64,000 nucleotides of DNA, taken from NCBI RefSeq assembly GCF_026723825.1, contig NZ_CP113519.1, positions 4,526,001-4,590,000 on the forward strand, written 5' to 3'. The notes under the pieces are model-generated. The model did not search any database, was not told the origin of the DNA, and saw nothing but the letters and a program-made list of their open reading frames with translations. Within the stretch, counting starts at the first letter, position 1, and each line of letters opens with the position of its first letter. Below, piece after piece: positions 36,131 to 45,462 of the stretch. The stretch comes from Pseudomonas sp. GOM7 (lineage in GTDB: Bacteria > Pseudomonadota > Gammaproteobacteria > Pseudomonadales > Pseudomonadaceae). Position numbers and translations under genes: made by a program.

Positions 36131-37738
36131 ATGACCGACCAAACCACCCGCCTTCCCGTCCGCCGCGCGCTGATCAGCGTTTCCGACAAGACCGGTATCC
36201 TCGAGTTTGCCCGCGAACTGGCCGCCCTCGGTGTCGAGATCCTCTCCACCGGCGGCACCTACAAGCTGCTCAAGGACAACGGCGTGGCTGCGGTGGAAGT
36301 CGCCGACTACACCGGTTTCCCGGAGATGATGGACGGCCGCGTGAAAACCCTGCACCCGAAGATCCACGGCGGCATCCTCGGCCGTCGCGCCCTCGACGGC
36401 GCAGTGATGGACGAGCATGGCATCAAGCCGATCGATCTGGTGGCGGTCAACCTCTATCCCTTCGAGGCCACCGTGGCCAAGCCTGACTGCGACCTGGCCG
36501 ACGCCATCGAGAACATCGACATCGGCGGCCCGACCATGGTGCGTTCGGCTGCGAAGAACCACAAAGATGTGGCCATCGTGGTCAATACCGGCGACTACGC
36601 CGGCATCCTCGAAGCGCTGAAAGCTGGCGGCCTGACCTATGCCCAACGCTTCGACCTGGCCCTCAAGGCCTTCGAGCACACGGCTGCCTACGACGGCATG
36701 ATCGCCAACTACCTGGGCACCATCGACCAGGCCCGTGAAACCCTGTCCACCGAAGGCCGTGGCGCCTTCCCGCGCACCTTCAACAGCCAGTTCGTCAAGG
36801 CTCAGGAAATGCGCTACGGCGAAAACCCGCACCAGAGCGCAGCGTTCTACGTGGAAGCCAAGAAGGGCGAAGCCAGCGTTTCCACCGCCGTGCAGTTGCA
36901 GGGCAAGGAACTGTCGTTCAACAACGTGGCCGACACCGACGCCGCGCTGGAGTGCGTGAAGAGCTTCGTCAAACCGGCCTGCGTCATCGTCAAGCACGCC
37001 AACCCCTGCGGCGTGGCCGTGGTACCGGAAGACGAAGGCGGCATCCGCAAGGCCTACGACCTGGCCTACGCCACCGACACCGAGTCGGCGTTCGGCGGCA
37101 TCATCGCCTTCAACCGTGAGCTGGATGGCGAAACCGCCCAGGCCATCGTCGAGCGTCAGTTCGTCGAAGTGATCATCGCCCCGAAAATCTCCGCCGCCGC
37201 CCGTGAAGTGGTGGCCGCCAAGGCCAACGTGCGCCTGCTCGAATGCGGCGAGTGGCCGGCTGAGCGCGCTGCTGGCTGGGACTTCAAGCGCGTTAACGGT
37301 GGCCTGCTGGTGCAGAGCCGCGATATCGGCATGATCAAGGCAGAAGACCTGAAGATCGTCACCCAGCGCGCGCCGAGCGAGCAGGAAATTCACGACCTGA
37401 TCTTCGCCTGGAAAGTGGCCAAGTTCGTCAAATCCAACGCCATCGTCTACGCCAAGAACCGCCAGACCGTGGGCGTCGGCGCCGGCCAGATGAGCCGCGT
37501 CAACTCCGCGCGTATCGCCGCGATCAAGGCCGAGCACGCCGGCCTGCCAGTACCGGGCGCGGTGATGGCCTCGGACGCCTTCTTCCCCTTCCGCGACGGC
37601 ATCGACAACGCCGCCAAGGCCGGCATCACCGCGGTGATCCAGCCGGGCGGCTCGATGCGCGACAACGAAGTGATCGCGGCGGCCGACGAAGCCGGTATTG
37701 CCATGGTGTTTACCGGCATGCGCCATTTCCGTCACTAA
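36131..37738 (+). CDS. purH: Bifunctional AICAR formyltransferase/IMP cyclohydrolase
   Basis: A protein of 535 residues, the standard length. The N-terminal MGS-like cyclohydrolase domain begins RRALISVSDKTGI. The C-terminal formyltransferase has the catalytic KHANPCG motif near residue 288. It performs the last two steps of IMP synthesis. ATG 36131 was chosen as the family start. purD follows 111 bases later, separated by a long stem-loop repeat. Confidence 0.97.
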   Translation: MTDQTTRLPVRRALISVSDKTGILEFARELAALGVEILSTGGTYKLLKDNGVAAVEVADYTGFPEMMDGRVKTLHPKIHGGILGRRALDGAVMDEHGIKPIDLVAVNLYPFEATVAKPDCDLADAIENIDIGGPTMVRSAAKNHKDVAIVVNTGDYAGILEALKAGGLTYAQRFDLALKAFEHTAAYDGMIANYLGTIDQARETLSTEGRGAFPRTFNSQFVKAQEMRYGENPHQSAAFYVEAKKGEASVSTAVQLQGKELSFNNVADTDAALECVKSFVKPACVIVKHANPCGVAVVPEDEGGIRKAYDLAYATDTESAFGGIIAFNRELDGETAQAIVERQFVEVIIAPKISAAAREVVAAKANVRLLECGEWPAERAAGWDFKRVNGGLLVQSRDIGMIKAEDLKIVTQRAPSEQEIHDLIFAWKVAKFVKSNAIVYAKNRQTVGVGAGQMSRVNSARIAAIKAEHAGLPVPGAVMASDAFFPFRDGIDNAAKAGITAVIQPGGSMRDNEVIAAADEAGIAMVFTGMRHFRH

Positions 37739-37741
37739 CAG

Positions 37742-37830
37742 CGAGTTGCAAGCTGCAAGCTGCAAGCTGCAAGCAAGAGCGGGCATCCACCTGCTTTCAC
37801 TTGCAGCTTGAGGCTTGAGGCTTGCAGCTC
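37742..37830. repeat. AGCTTGCAG-type long stem-loop between purH and purD
   Basis: The left arm is four tandem GCAAGCT-like heptads (GTTGCAAGCTGCAAGCTGCA, 37745-37764, and on to 37773). The right arm CTTGCAGCTTGAGGCTTGAG plus GCTTGCAGC ends at 37829. They flank about 26 bases, making a long near-perfect stem directly before the purD ribosome binding site. Confidence 0.8.
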
Positions 37831-37849
37831 TCTCCGCAGGAGAGACTTA

Positions 37850-39139
37850 ATGAACGTACTGATCATCGGCAGCGGCGGCCGCGAGCACGCCCTGGCCTGG
37901 AAAGTGGCGCAGGATCCGCGCGTCGAGAAGGTCTTCGTTGCCCCGGGCAACGCCGGCACCGCGGTAGAAGCCAAGTGCGAGAACGTCGCCATCGACGTGC
38001 TGGCCATCGAGCAGCTTGCCGATTTTGCCGAGAAGAACGTGCAACTGACCATCGTCGGCCCGGAAGCACCGCTGGTCAAAGGCGTGGTCGACCTGTTCCG
38101 CAAGCGCAGCCTGGATATCTTCGGCCCGACCGCCGCTGCCGCACAATTGGAAGGTTCCAAGGCCTTCACCAAGGATTTCCTGGCCCGGCACAAGATCCCT
38201 ACCGCCGACTACCAGAACTTCACCGAGATCGAACCGGCGCTAGCCTACCTGCGCGAGAAGGGTGCACCGATCGTGATCAAGGCCGACGGCCTGGCCGCTG
38301 GTAAAGGTGTGATCGTCGCCATGACGCTCGAAGAAGCCGAGGACGCCGTGCGCGACATGCTCGCCGGTAACGCCTTCGGTGAAGCCGGCTCGCGTGTGGT
38401 GATCGAGGAGTTTCTCGATGGCGAAGAGGCCAGCTTTATCGTCATGGTCGACGGCGAGAACGTGCTGCCGATGGCCACCAGCCAGGATCACAAGCGCGTC
38501 GGCGATGGCGACAGCGGCCCCAACACCGGCGGCATGGGTGCCTACTCCCCGGCGCCGGTGGTCACCGCCGCAGTGCACCAGCGGGTGATGGATGAAGTGA
38601 TCTATCCCACCGTGCGCGGCATGGCCAGCGAAGGCAACGTCTACACCGGCTTCCTCTACGCCGGCCTGATGATCGACAAATCCGGCGCGCCGAAAGTCAT
38701 CGAGTTCAACTGCCGTTTCGGCGACCCGGAAACCCAGCCGATCATGTGCCGCCTGGAATCCTCCCTGGTGCTGCTGGTCGAAGCCGCGCTGGCCAAGGCC
38801 CTGGACAAGGTGGAAGCCACCTGGGATCCGCGTCCGACCGTGGGTGTGGTGCTGGCCGCCGGCGGCTACCCCGGCGACTACGCCAAGGGCGACGTGATCG
38901 AAGGTCTGGATGAAGCTGCCCAGCTCGACGGTAAGGTGTTCCACGCCGGCACCGCGCTGAAGAACGGCCAGATCGTAACCGCCGGTGGCCGCGTGCTCTG
39001 TGCCACCGCCATCGGCGCCAGCGTCGCCGATGCCCAGCAACAGGCCTACCGCCTGGCCGAGAAGATCCGTTGGAGCGGTATGTTCCACCGCAACGACATC
39101 GGCTACCGAGCCATCGCCCGTGAGCGAGGCGAAAGCTGA
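37850..39139 (+). CDS. purD: Phosphoribosylamine-glycine ligase (GARS)
   Basis: An ATP-grasp enzyme of 429 residues, the normal size, catalysing the second step of purine synthesis. The N-terminus is MNVLIIGSGGREHALAWK. IKADGLAAGKGV and EFNCRFGDPETQ mark ATP and metal binding. ATG 37850 has AGGAGA upstream. No strong terminator is evident before the retS promoter. Confidence 0.97.
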   Translation: MNVLIIGSGGREHALAWKVAQDPRVEKVFVAPGNAGTAVEAKCENVAIDVLAIEQLADFAEKNVQLTIVGPEAPLVKGVVDLFRKRSLDIFGPTAAAAQLEGSKAFTKDFLARHKIPTADYQNFTEIEPALAYLREKGAPIVIKADGLAAGKGVIVAMTLEEAEDAVRDMLAGNAFGEAGSRVVIEEFLDGEEASFIVMVDGENVLPMATSQDHKRVGDGDSGPNTGGMGAYSPAPVVTAAVHQRVMDEVIYPTVRGMASEGNVYTGFLYAGLMIDKSGAPKVIEFNCRFGDPETQPIMCRLESSLVLLVEAALAKALDKVEATWDPRPTVGVVLAAGGYPGDYAKGDVIEGLDEAAQLDGKVFHAGTALKNGQIVTAGGRVLCATAIGASVADAQQQAYRLAEKIRWSGMFHRNDIGYRAIARERGES

Positions 39140-39193
39140 TCCTTTCACCGAAGAACGGGTACAGGCGGGCCAAAAAACGCCGCCTGTGCCGTA

Positions 39194-39221
39194 TTCGCCC
39201 GGGCAAATGCTTGGCTATAAT
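39194..39221 (+). promoter_or_regulatory. Candidate sigma-70 promoter of retS
   Basis: TTCGCC-16 bp-TATAAT. The -10 is a perfect consensus, and the start codon of retS is 29 bases further on. Confidence 0.55.
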
Positions 39222-39250
39222 CCGGCCACTCGTTTAGAAGGAACTTGCCC

Positions 39251-42031
39251 GTGAAGCGGCTGTGGATCGCCATAGGATTACTCGCCAGCGTGCTGCTTGC
39301 CCTTCCTCTGGCAGCCAGCGCCACTATGCAGATCGGTCTGCAGAACTGGTCTTACCTGGTCGACAGCAGCGCCCGCCTGAGCCTCGACGAAGTGCGCGCG
39401 CAACGTCAGCAATTCAAGCCTCTCGCCAAACAGTCCTTCACCTTCCCACCCAGCGACCATGCCGTCTGGCTACGCGTCGAGATACCAGCGCAGAGCGAGC
39501 CGACCTGGCTGTGGATCTTCTCGCCGCGGGTGCAGTTTCTCGACTACTACCTGCTCAAGGACGGCCACCTGGAGCAGAACCTGCACACCGGCGAGGCCAT
39601 GCCGCTGGAGTCGCGACCGCTGCCTTCGCGCTTCTATCTGATGCCGCTGCCCAACGACCAGCAGGCACGGGTCGCCTATGTCCGCTTGACCTCCAACCAC
39701 CCGCTGATGACCTGGTTCAAGATCATGGATCAGGCCGAGCTGGTGGGGCTGGAGAAACCCGCCTACCTCTACGGCGTGCTGTTCGGCGCACTGTTGCTGC
39801 TGACCCTGTACAACCTCATTCGCTTCCTCTACAGCCGCAGCGCCAGCAGCCTGTGGCTATCGGGAGTGAACCTGAACCTGGGCATCTGTTCGGCGGCCAA
39901 CCTCGGCGTATTCGCCCAGTGGCTGCCGCAACTGGGTTACAACCAGTCGCTGGTGGCCGACCTTTCCGCGCTGTCCGCCGCCTTCTGCGTGCTGGCCTTC
40001 GGCCTGTCCTTCGTACACGGCTCGCACGTTCAGCGCAGCCCACTCAACCGCCTGCTGCAGATCAATGCCCTGCTGGTGGCAGCCTATGGCCTGCTGATCG
40101 CCGTGACCGGGCTGTTCTGGTTCAGTTCGCTGGTCTACCTGCTGGTAGCCCTGAGCACCCTCAATCTGCTGCTGGTGAGCAGCCTGCACTGGCGTGCCGG
40201 CTATCGGCCGATCCGCCTGGTGATGGTGGGCACCCTGGTGTTCAACATGGGTTTCGGCTTCTTCGTGCCCGTGCTGTTCGGCGTCGAGCAGCTCAATCCC
40301 GGCTGGCTGGTACTGGGCGTATTCAGCGTAGCCACCCTGGCCGGGCTGATCCTCAGCGTGTCGCTGACCGAACGCCAGCGCGAGATCACCTCTGCCACCC
40401 TCGACAGCCGCACCGCGCTGGCCGCCAGCAGCGCCGAACTGCGCGCCAAGGCCGAGTTCCTGGCCAAGATCAGCCATGAAATACGCACCCCGATGAACGG
40501 CGTGCTGGGCATGACCGAGCTGTTGTTGGGTACGCCGTTGTCGGCCAAGCAGCGCGATTACGTGCAGACCATCCACAGCTCAGGCAACGAACTGCTCACC
40601 CTGATCAACGAGATCCTCGACATTTCCAAGTTGGAATCCGGGCAGATCGAGCTGGATGACGTGCAGTTCGACCTCGGCGCGCTGATCGAGGACTGCCTCG
40701 ACATCTTCCGCGCCAAGGCCGAGCAGCAGCGCGTGGAACTGATCAGTTTCATCCAGCCGCAGGTTCCGCGCGTCATCAGCGGTGACCCCACGCGCCTGCG
40801 TCAAGCCCTGCTGAGCCTGCTGGACAACGCTTTCAAGCAGACCGACGAGGGCGAGATCCTGCTGGTGGCCGCATTGGACGGCAGCAATGGCCAGCATCGC
40901 CTGCGCATCGCCGTGCAGGACAGCGGCCGCCCCTTGCAGCCCGAAGAGCGCGATGCCCTGCTCAACGCCGAGCTGCACAGCCGCGATTTCCTCGCCGCCA
41001 CCCGCCTGGGCGGTCGCCTCGGGTTGATCATCGCACGGCAACTGGTGCGCATGATGGGCGGTGATTTCGGCATCCAGGCCAGCAATAGCCAGGGCAGTAC
41101 CCTGTGGCTCAGCCTGCCGCTGGACGCGGCCCGCCTGGAGCAGCCGGAAACCGATCTGGACAGCCCGCTGCAGGGCGCCCGTCTGCTGGTTGTGGACGAC
41201 AACGACACCTGCCGCAAGGTGCTGGTGCAGCAATGCAATGCCTGGGGTCTGCAGGTCAGCGCCGTGCCTTCGGGCAAGGAGGCCCTGGCACTGCTGCGCA
41301 CCAAGGCGCACATGCGCGAATACTTCGACGCGGTACTGCTCGACCAGGACATGCCCGGCATGACCGGCATGCAACTGGCGGCGCGGATCAAGGAAGACCC
41401 CAGCCTCAATCACGACATCCTGATCATCATGCTCACCGGCATCAGCAACGCACCGAGCAAGGTGATCGCGCGCAATGCCGGGATCAAGCGCATCCTGGCC
41501 AAGCCGGTGGCCGGCTACACGCTCAAGACCACCCTGGCCGACGAACTGGCGCAGCGTCCCAACGACACCCCTGCCCAGGCCGCACCGACCCTGGTGAGCG
41601 CCCCGCTGAACGTGCCGGCCGACTTCCGCATCCTGGTAGCCGAGGACAACAGCATCTCCACCAAGGTCATCCGTGGCATGCTGGGCAAGCTCAACCTGCA
41701 ACCGGACACCGCCAGCAACGGCGAGGAAGCCCTCGGCGCGATGAAGGCCAAGCACTACGACCTGGTGCTGATGGACTGCGAAATGCCAGTGCTCGATGGC
41801 TTCTCCGCCACCGAGCAACTGCGCGCCTGGGAAGCCCGCGAAGGCCGCCCACGCACCCCGGTGGTGGCTCTGACCGCGCATATCCTCGACGAGCACAAGG
41901 AGCGCGCCCGCGCCGTGGGCATGGACGGGCACATGTCCAAGCCGGTGGAGCTGTCGCAGTTGCGCGAGCTGATCGAGCACTGGATCGCCGAGCGCGAGCT
42001 GCAACGCCAACGTGACGCGCAGCCACACTGA
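39251..42031 (+). CDS. retS: Hybrid sensor kinase RetS, GacS antagonist
   Basis: A protein of 926 residues in the P. aeruginosa position after purD. It has a signal peptide, a 7TMR-DISMED2 periplasmic domain (about 30-160), seven membrane helices (about 170-375), HisKA (His 409 in KISHEIRTPMNG), an ATPase-like domain and two receivers (Asp 698 in LLDQDMPG, Asp 842 in LMDCEMP). The ATPase domain is degenerate: DSGRPL at 557 in place of DxGxG, and LGGRLGL near 586-592 in place of GTGLGL. In P. aeruginosa RetS works by binding GacS and lowering Gac/Rsm output. GTG 39251 was chosen because AAGGAA lies 8 bases upstream; TTG 39245 is too close. Confidence 0.93.
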   Translation: MKRLWIAIGLLASVLLALPLAASATMQIGLQNWSYLVDSSARLSLDEVRAQRQQFKPLAKQSFTFPPSDHAVWLRVEIPAQSEPTWLWIFSPRVQFLDYYLLKDGHLEQNLHTGEAMPLESRPLPSRFYLMPLPNDQQARVAYVRLTSNHPLMTWFKIMDQAELVGLEKPAYLYGVLFGALLLLTLYNLIRFLYSRSASSLWLSGVNLNLGICSAANLGVFAQWLPQLGYNQSLVADLSALSAAFCVLAFGLSFVHGSHVQRSPLNRLLQINALLVAAYGLLIAVTGLFWFSSLVYLLVALSTLNLLLVSSLHWRAGYRPIRLVMVGTLVFNMGFGFFVPVLFGVEQLNPGWLVLGVFSVATLAGLILSVSLTERQREITSATLDSRTALAASSAELRAKAEFLAKISHEIRTPMNGVLGMTELLLGTPLSAKQRDYVQTIHSSGNELLTLINEILDISKLESGQIELDDVQFDLGALIEDCLDIFRAKAEQQRVELISFIQPQVPRVISGDPTRLRQALLSLLDNAFKQTDEGEILLVAALDGSNGQHRLRIAVQDSGRPLQPEERDALLNAELHSRDFLAATRLGGRLGLIIARQLVRMMGGDFGIQASNSQGSTLWLSLPLDAARLEQPETDLDSPLQGARLLVVDDNDTCRKVLVQQCNAWGLQVSAVPSGKEALALLRTKAHMREYFDAVLLDQDMPGMTGMQLAARIKEDPSLNHDILIIMLTGISNAPSKVIARNAGIKRILAKPVAGYTLKTTLADELAQRPNDTPAQAAPTLVSAPLNVPADFRILVAEDNSISTKVIRGMLGKLNLQPDTASNGEEALGAMKAKHYDLVLMDCEMPVLDGFSATEQLRAWEAREGRPRTPVVALTAHILDEHKERARAVGMDGHMSKPVELSQLRELIEHWIAERELQRQRDAQPH

Positions 42032-42072
42032 TCGTCCATTCTTTCTCTTCACGTTTTCTGCGAGCCTGCCCA

Positions 42073-42669
42073 ATGGCGTCCGAGTTGTTCAGCCTCTACC
42101 TGAAACTGCTGGTGCTCTACAGCCCCTTCTTCGTCCTTTCCTGCTTCATCGGCCTGAGCCGTGGCTACACCCTCAAGGAGCGCAAGCGCCTGGCCTGGAA
42201 GGTGGCACTGGGGGTACTGATCGCCAGCGTGCTGCTGTACCTGTTCGGCAAGCACATCTTCACCCTGTTCGGCATCACCATCGACGCCTTCCGCATCGGT
42301 GCCGGCTCAGTGTTGTTCATCTCAGCCCTGGGCATGGCCCAGGGCAAGTCGGCGGTGCAGAGCGACAACGTGCAGCAGGACGTGACCATAGTGCCCTTGA
42401 CCATCCCCCTGACCGTCGGCCCAGGCACCATCGGTGCCCTGCTGCTGATGGGCGCCAGCCACCCGCAATGGGAAGACAAGCTGGTGGCGCTGGCGGCGAT
42501 CCTCCTCGCCAGCCTTACCGTCGGCGTGGTGCTGTACCTGTCCAACCGTTTCGAGCGCCTGCTCGGCGACCAGGGCCTGCAGATCGTCAGCCGTCTGATG
42601 GGCCTGTTCGTCTGCGCCCTGGCCGCGCAGATCATCTTCACCGGGGTGAAGAACTATCTGATGCCTTGA
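42073..42669 (+). CDS. MarC family (UPF0056) integral membrane protein
   Basis: A protein of 198 residues with six hydrophobic segments and the family motif VPLTIPLTVGPGTIGALL in the middle. MarC proteins were once thought to be linked to multiple antibiotic resistance; the function is unproven. It lies 41 bases after retS on the same strand and may share its transcript. Repeats of the GTAGGGTGCGC type follow. Confidence 0.9.
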   Translation: MASELFSLYLKLLVLYSPFFVLSCFIGLSRGYTLKERKRLAWKVALGVLIASVLLYLFGKHIFTLFGITIDAFRIGAGSVLFISALGMAQGKSAVQSDNVQQDVTIVPLTIPLTVGPGTIGALLLMGASHPQWEDKLVALAAILLASLTVGVVLYLSNRFERLLGDQGLQIVSRLMGLFVCALAAQIIFTGVKNYLMP

Positions 42670-42679
42670 GGCCGCAGGT

Positions 42680-42774
42680 GTAGGGTGCGCTATGCGCACC
42701 AGTACCATAGAACGGGAGCGGTGCGCACGGCGCACCCTACAAGGCAGGCAAGCGTAGGGTGCGCTGCGCGCACC
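42680..42774. repeat. Cluster of three GTAGGGTGCGC repeats
   Basis: An inverted pair at 42680-42740 (GTAGGGTGCGCTATGCGCACC and GGTGCGCACGGCGCACCCTAC) is followed by a single forward copy at 42754-42774. They lie between the marC-family gene and the regulatory region of the allophanate hydrolase. Confidence 0.75.
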
Positions 42775-42791
42775 GCCAGCCGCTAAAATCT

Positions 42792-42829
42792 TGCACCATT
42801 GGCTTGCAGGTCAGCCCCGCCTCGGTGCA
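42792..42829 (+). promoter_or_regulatory. Two candidate NtrC-type sites
   Basis: TGCACC-N5-CTTGCA (42792-42808) and AGCCCC-N5-GGTGCA (42813-42829) resemble the NtrC palindrome TGCACC-N5-GGTGCA. Each has one good half. They are 21 bases apart, two helical turns, and about 65-100 bases upstream of the -24/-12 element. Confidence 0.4.
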
Positions 42830-42893
42830 ACGCCTCGCGCCAAAAAACCTGCCGCGCCCCTGAAATCCCCAAAAATACAGGCCTGCACAGACC

Positions 42894-42909
42894 TGGCACC
42901 CTCATTGCT
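42894..42909 (+). promoter_or_regulatory. Sigma-54 (-24/-12) promoter of the allophanate hydrolase gene
   Basis: TGGCAC-N5-TTGCT matches the sigma-54 consensus with exact spacing. Transcription would start near 42920, leaving a leader of about 30 bases before ATG 42950. This implies nitrogen-limitation control. Confidence 0.7.
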
Positions 42910-42949
42910 CTGCTGATCCCAACTTGGATACAAGATGGGATCTCAACAC

Positions 42950-44749
42950 ATGCATAGCGCACCTCACGCCTTCACCCTCGCGCAATGGCAGCAGGCCTAC
43001 CGCGATGGCCAATCACCTCCCGAGCTGATCAGCGCCCTGCGCGCGGAACTGGACGACGCCGACAACGCCTGGATCGCCCTGGCCAGCGACGCGCAGCTCG
43101 ATGACCAGCTCGCGACCCTGGCAGACGCCTTGCAAGCCGCCGACGGCGATATCGGGAAGCTGCCGTTGTACGGCGTACCCTTCGCCATCAAGGACAATAT
43201 CGACGCCGCCGGCTGGCCCACCACGGCCGCTTGCCCCGAGTTCGCCTACACCGCCGCAGCCGATGCCACCGTGGTGGCGCGCCTGCGCGCCGCCGGTGCC
43301 ATCCTCATCGGCAAGACCAACCTCGACCAGTTCGCCACCGGCCTGGTAGGCACCCGCTCACCCTATGGCGCAGTACCCAACAGCTTCGACCCGGCTTACG
43401 TCAGCGGCGGCTCCAGCTCCGGCTCGGCCAGCGTGGTAGCACGCGGCCTGGTGCCCTTCGCCCTGGGCACCGACACCGCCGGCTCGGGCCGCGTGCCGGC
43501 CGGCTTCAACAATATCGTCGGGCTCAAGCCGACCAAGGGCTGGCTGCCCAATACCGGCCTGGTGCCGGCCTGCCGCACGGTCGACTGTATCTCGGTGTTC
43601 GCCCTGACCGTCGCCGATGCCCTGGCCGTGGCCAATATCGCTGGCGGCTATGACGCCGCCGATGCCTACAGCCGCAAGCACCCGAACAGCGCCAAGGTCG
43701 GCATGCCGCCCCAACCGCGCCTGGCCGTGCCGGCCAACCCCGAATTCTTCGGCGACAGCCAGAACCAGGCGGTCTATGAGCAAGCGTTGGGCAAACTGCG
43801 TGAACTGGGCGCCGAGCTGGTGGAGATCGACTTCGCCCCCTTCCAGCAACTGGCCGAGCAGCTCTATTACGGCTCCTGGGTCGCCGAACGCACGGTGGCA
43901 GTGGAAGGGATCGACCCGGCGCACATCAACCCGGTGGTGCGCGGCATCGTCGAGAACGGCCACCAGTACAGCGCCTGCGATGCCTACAAGGCGGAATACA
44001 CCCGCGCTGAACTGAGCCGCCGCATCAACGACACCCTGGCTGGCTTCGATGCCCTGGTGGTGCCCACCTCGCCCACCATTCGCACCCTGGCCGAGATGCA
44101 AGCCGAGCCCGTGCTCTACAACAGCCAGTTCGGCACTTACACCAACTTCACCAACCTCGCCGACCTGTCTGCCTTGGCCCTGCCGGCGGGCTTTCGCGAA
44201 GACGGCCTGCCGGCCGGCATCACCCTGCTCGCCCCGGCCTGGCATGACCAGGCGCTGGCCGCCTTCGGTCAACGCTGGCAGCAAGCCCTGGCCCTGCCGC
44301 TGGGTGCTAGCGGCAAACCGCTCCCGACTCAAGCAGCGAGCACCGAGCCGGCGCCGGGCAGCATCCGCGTGGCGGTGGTCGGCGCCCACCTGACCGGCAT
44401 GCCGCTGAACTTCCAGCTCACCAGCCGCGATGCCGTCTTGGTGGAGCAGACCACCAGCGCCGCGCATTACCGCCTCTATGCCCTGCCCGGCACCGTACCG
44501 CCCAAGCCGGGCCTGGCGCGTGTCACTGCCGATGGTGCCGAGATCATCGTCGAGCTATGGGACGTGCCGCAGGCGCGCTTCGGCGAGTTCGTCGCGGAGA
44601 TCCCGCCGCCTTTGGGCATCGGCAATCTGCAGTTGGCCGATGGTCGTTGGGTCAAGGGCTTCATCTGCGAGCCCTATGCGCTGGATGGCGCCCGTGACAT
44701 CACCAGCTTCGGCGGCTGGCGCGCCTTTATCGCCAGTACCAAGGCCTGA
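42950..44749 (+). CDS. atzF: Allophanate hydrolase (AtzF type)
   Basis: A protein of about 599 residues. The amidase-signature domain (about 1-450) keeps the catalytic Lys in AIKDNID (residue 81) and the Ser-rich GGSSSGSA motif with GTDTAGSGRVPAGF. A C-terminal domain of about 120 residues is of the AtzF/DUR1 type. It hydrolyses allophanate to ammonia and carbon dioxide. It stands alone, without the fused urea carboxylase half of urea amidolyase. ATG 42935 is also possible, but ATG 42950 has a GGGA sequence at suitable spacing. It precedes a GntR regulator and the urea transporter genes. Confidence 0.9.
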   Translation: MHSAPHAFTLAQWQQAYRDGQSPPELISALRAELDDADNAWIALASDAQLDDQLATLADALQAADGDIGKLPLYGVPFAIKDNIDAAGWPTTAACPEFAYTAAADATVVARLRAAGAILIGKTNLDQFATGLVGTRSPYGAVPNSFDPAYVSGGSSSGSASVVARGLVPFALGTDTAGSGRVPAGFNNIVGLKPTKGWLPNTGLVPACRTVDCISVFALTVADALAVANIAGGYDAADAYSRKHPNSAKVGMPPQPRLAVPANPEFFGDSQNQAVYEQALGKLRELGAELVEIDFAPFQQLAEQLYYGSWVAERTVAVEGIDPAHINPVVRGIVENGHQYSACDAYKAEYTRAELSRRINDTLAGFDALVVPTSPTIRTLAEMQAEPVLYNSQFGTYTNFTNLADLSALALPAGFREDGLPAGITLLAPAWHDQALAAFGQRWQQALALPLGASGKPLPTQAASTEPAPGSIRVAVVGAHLTGMPLNFQLTSRDAVLVEQTTSAAHYRLYALPGTVPPKPGLARVTADGAEIIVELWDVPQARFGEFVAEIPPPLGIGNLQLADGRWVKGFICEPYALDGARDITSFGGWRAFIASTKA

Positions 44750-44757
44750 CACCGCTC

Positions 44758-45462
44758 ATGTCACGTACTGCCGAGCGCCCGCAGAGCCTGGCCGAGCGCA
44801 TCTACGCCCGGCTCAAGGACGACATCTTCGAGTTCCGCCTGCTGCCGGGAGACCGCTTCAGTGAAGGCGAAGTCGCCGAGCGCATGGCCGCCAGCCGCAC
44901 GCCAGTGCGCCAGGCCCTGTACCGCCTGCAGCGCGAAGGCTACCTGGACGTGCACTTTCGCAGCGGCTGGCAGGTGCGGGCGCTGGACTTCGTCCAGTTC
45001 GACGAACTCTACGAGTTGCGCATCGTGCTCGAACTGGAAGCTGTGCGCCGAATCTGCCAGCGCCCCATGGATGAACATTGCGCTGCACTGCAGATGCTCG
45101 AGCGCACCTGGATGGTGCGCAAAGAACAGCAACTGCAGGACGGCAGCCAGGTTGCCCAGCTCGACGAGGCCTTTCACGGCCTGCTGATGGAAGCTGCCGG
45201 CAATCAGGAAATGGCCCGCGTGCACCGCGAGGTCAGCGAGAAGATCCGCATTCTAAGGCGCCTGGACTTCACCCAGGCGCCGCGTATCGAGCTGACCTAC
45301 GCCGAACACGCGCAGATTCTCGCGGCAATTCTCAGCCATCGCCCAGAAGAGGCACAGCTATTGCTCAAGACCCACATCGAGGTCAGCAAGGCGCAAGTAC
45401 ACAAGATCACCCTGCACATGCTGCACAGCGCCCGCCAACGGGCACTGCCGGTGCAAAGGTGA
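44758..45462 (+). CDS. GntR family regulator, FadR/FCD subfamily
   Basis: A protein of 234 residues. An N-terminal winged helix-turn-helix (about 8-75, with GEVAERMAASRTPVRQALYRL) and a C-terminal FCD effector domain with metal- or ligand-binding positions (helices around DEAFHGLLMEA and HAQILAAIL) are present. The start is 8 bases after the atzF stop, so the two share a transcript. Its place between atzF and urtA suggests control of urea or allophanate use; the effector is unknown. Its stop codon lies within a palindrome that may be its operator. Confidence 0.88.
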   Translation: MSRTAERPQSLAERIYARLKDDIFEFRLLPGDRFSEGEVAERMAASRTPVRQALYRLQREGYLDVHFRSGWQVRALDFVQFDELYELRIVLELEAVRRICQRPMDEHCAALQMLERTWMVRKEQQLQDGSQVAQLDEAFHGLLMEAAGNQEMARVHREVSEKIRILRRLDFTQAPRIELTYAEHAQILAAILSHRPEEAQLLLKTHIEVSKAQVHKITLHMLHSARQRALPVQR

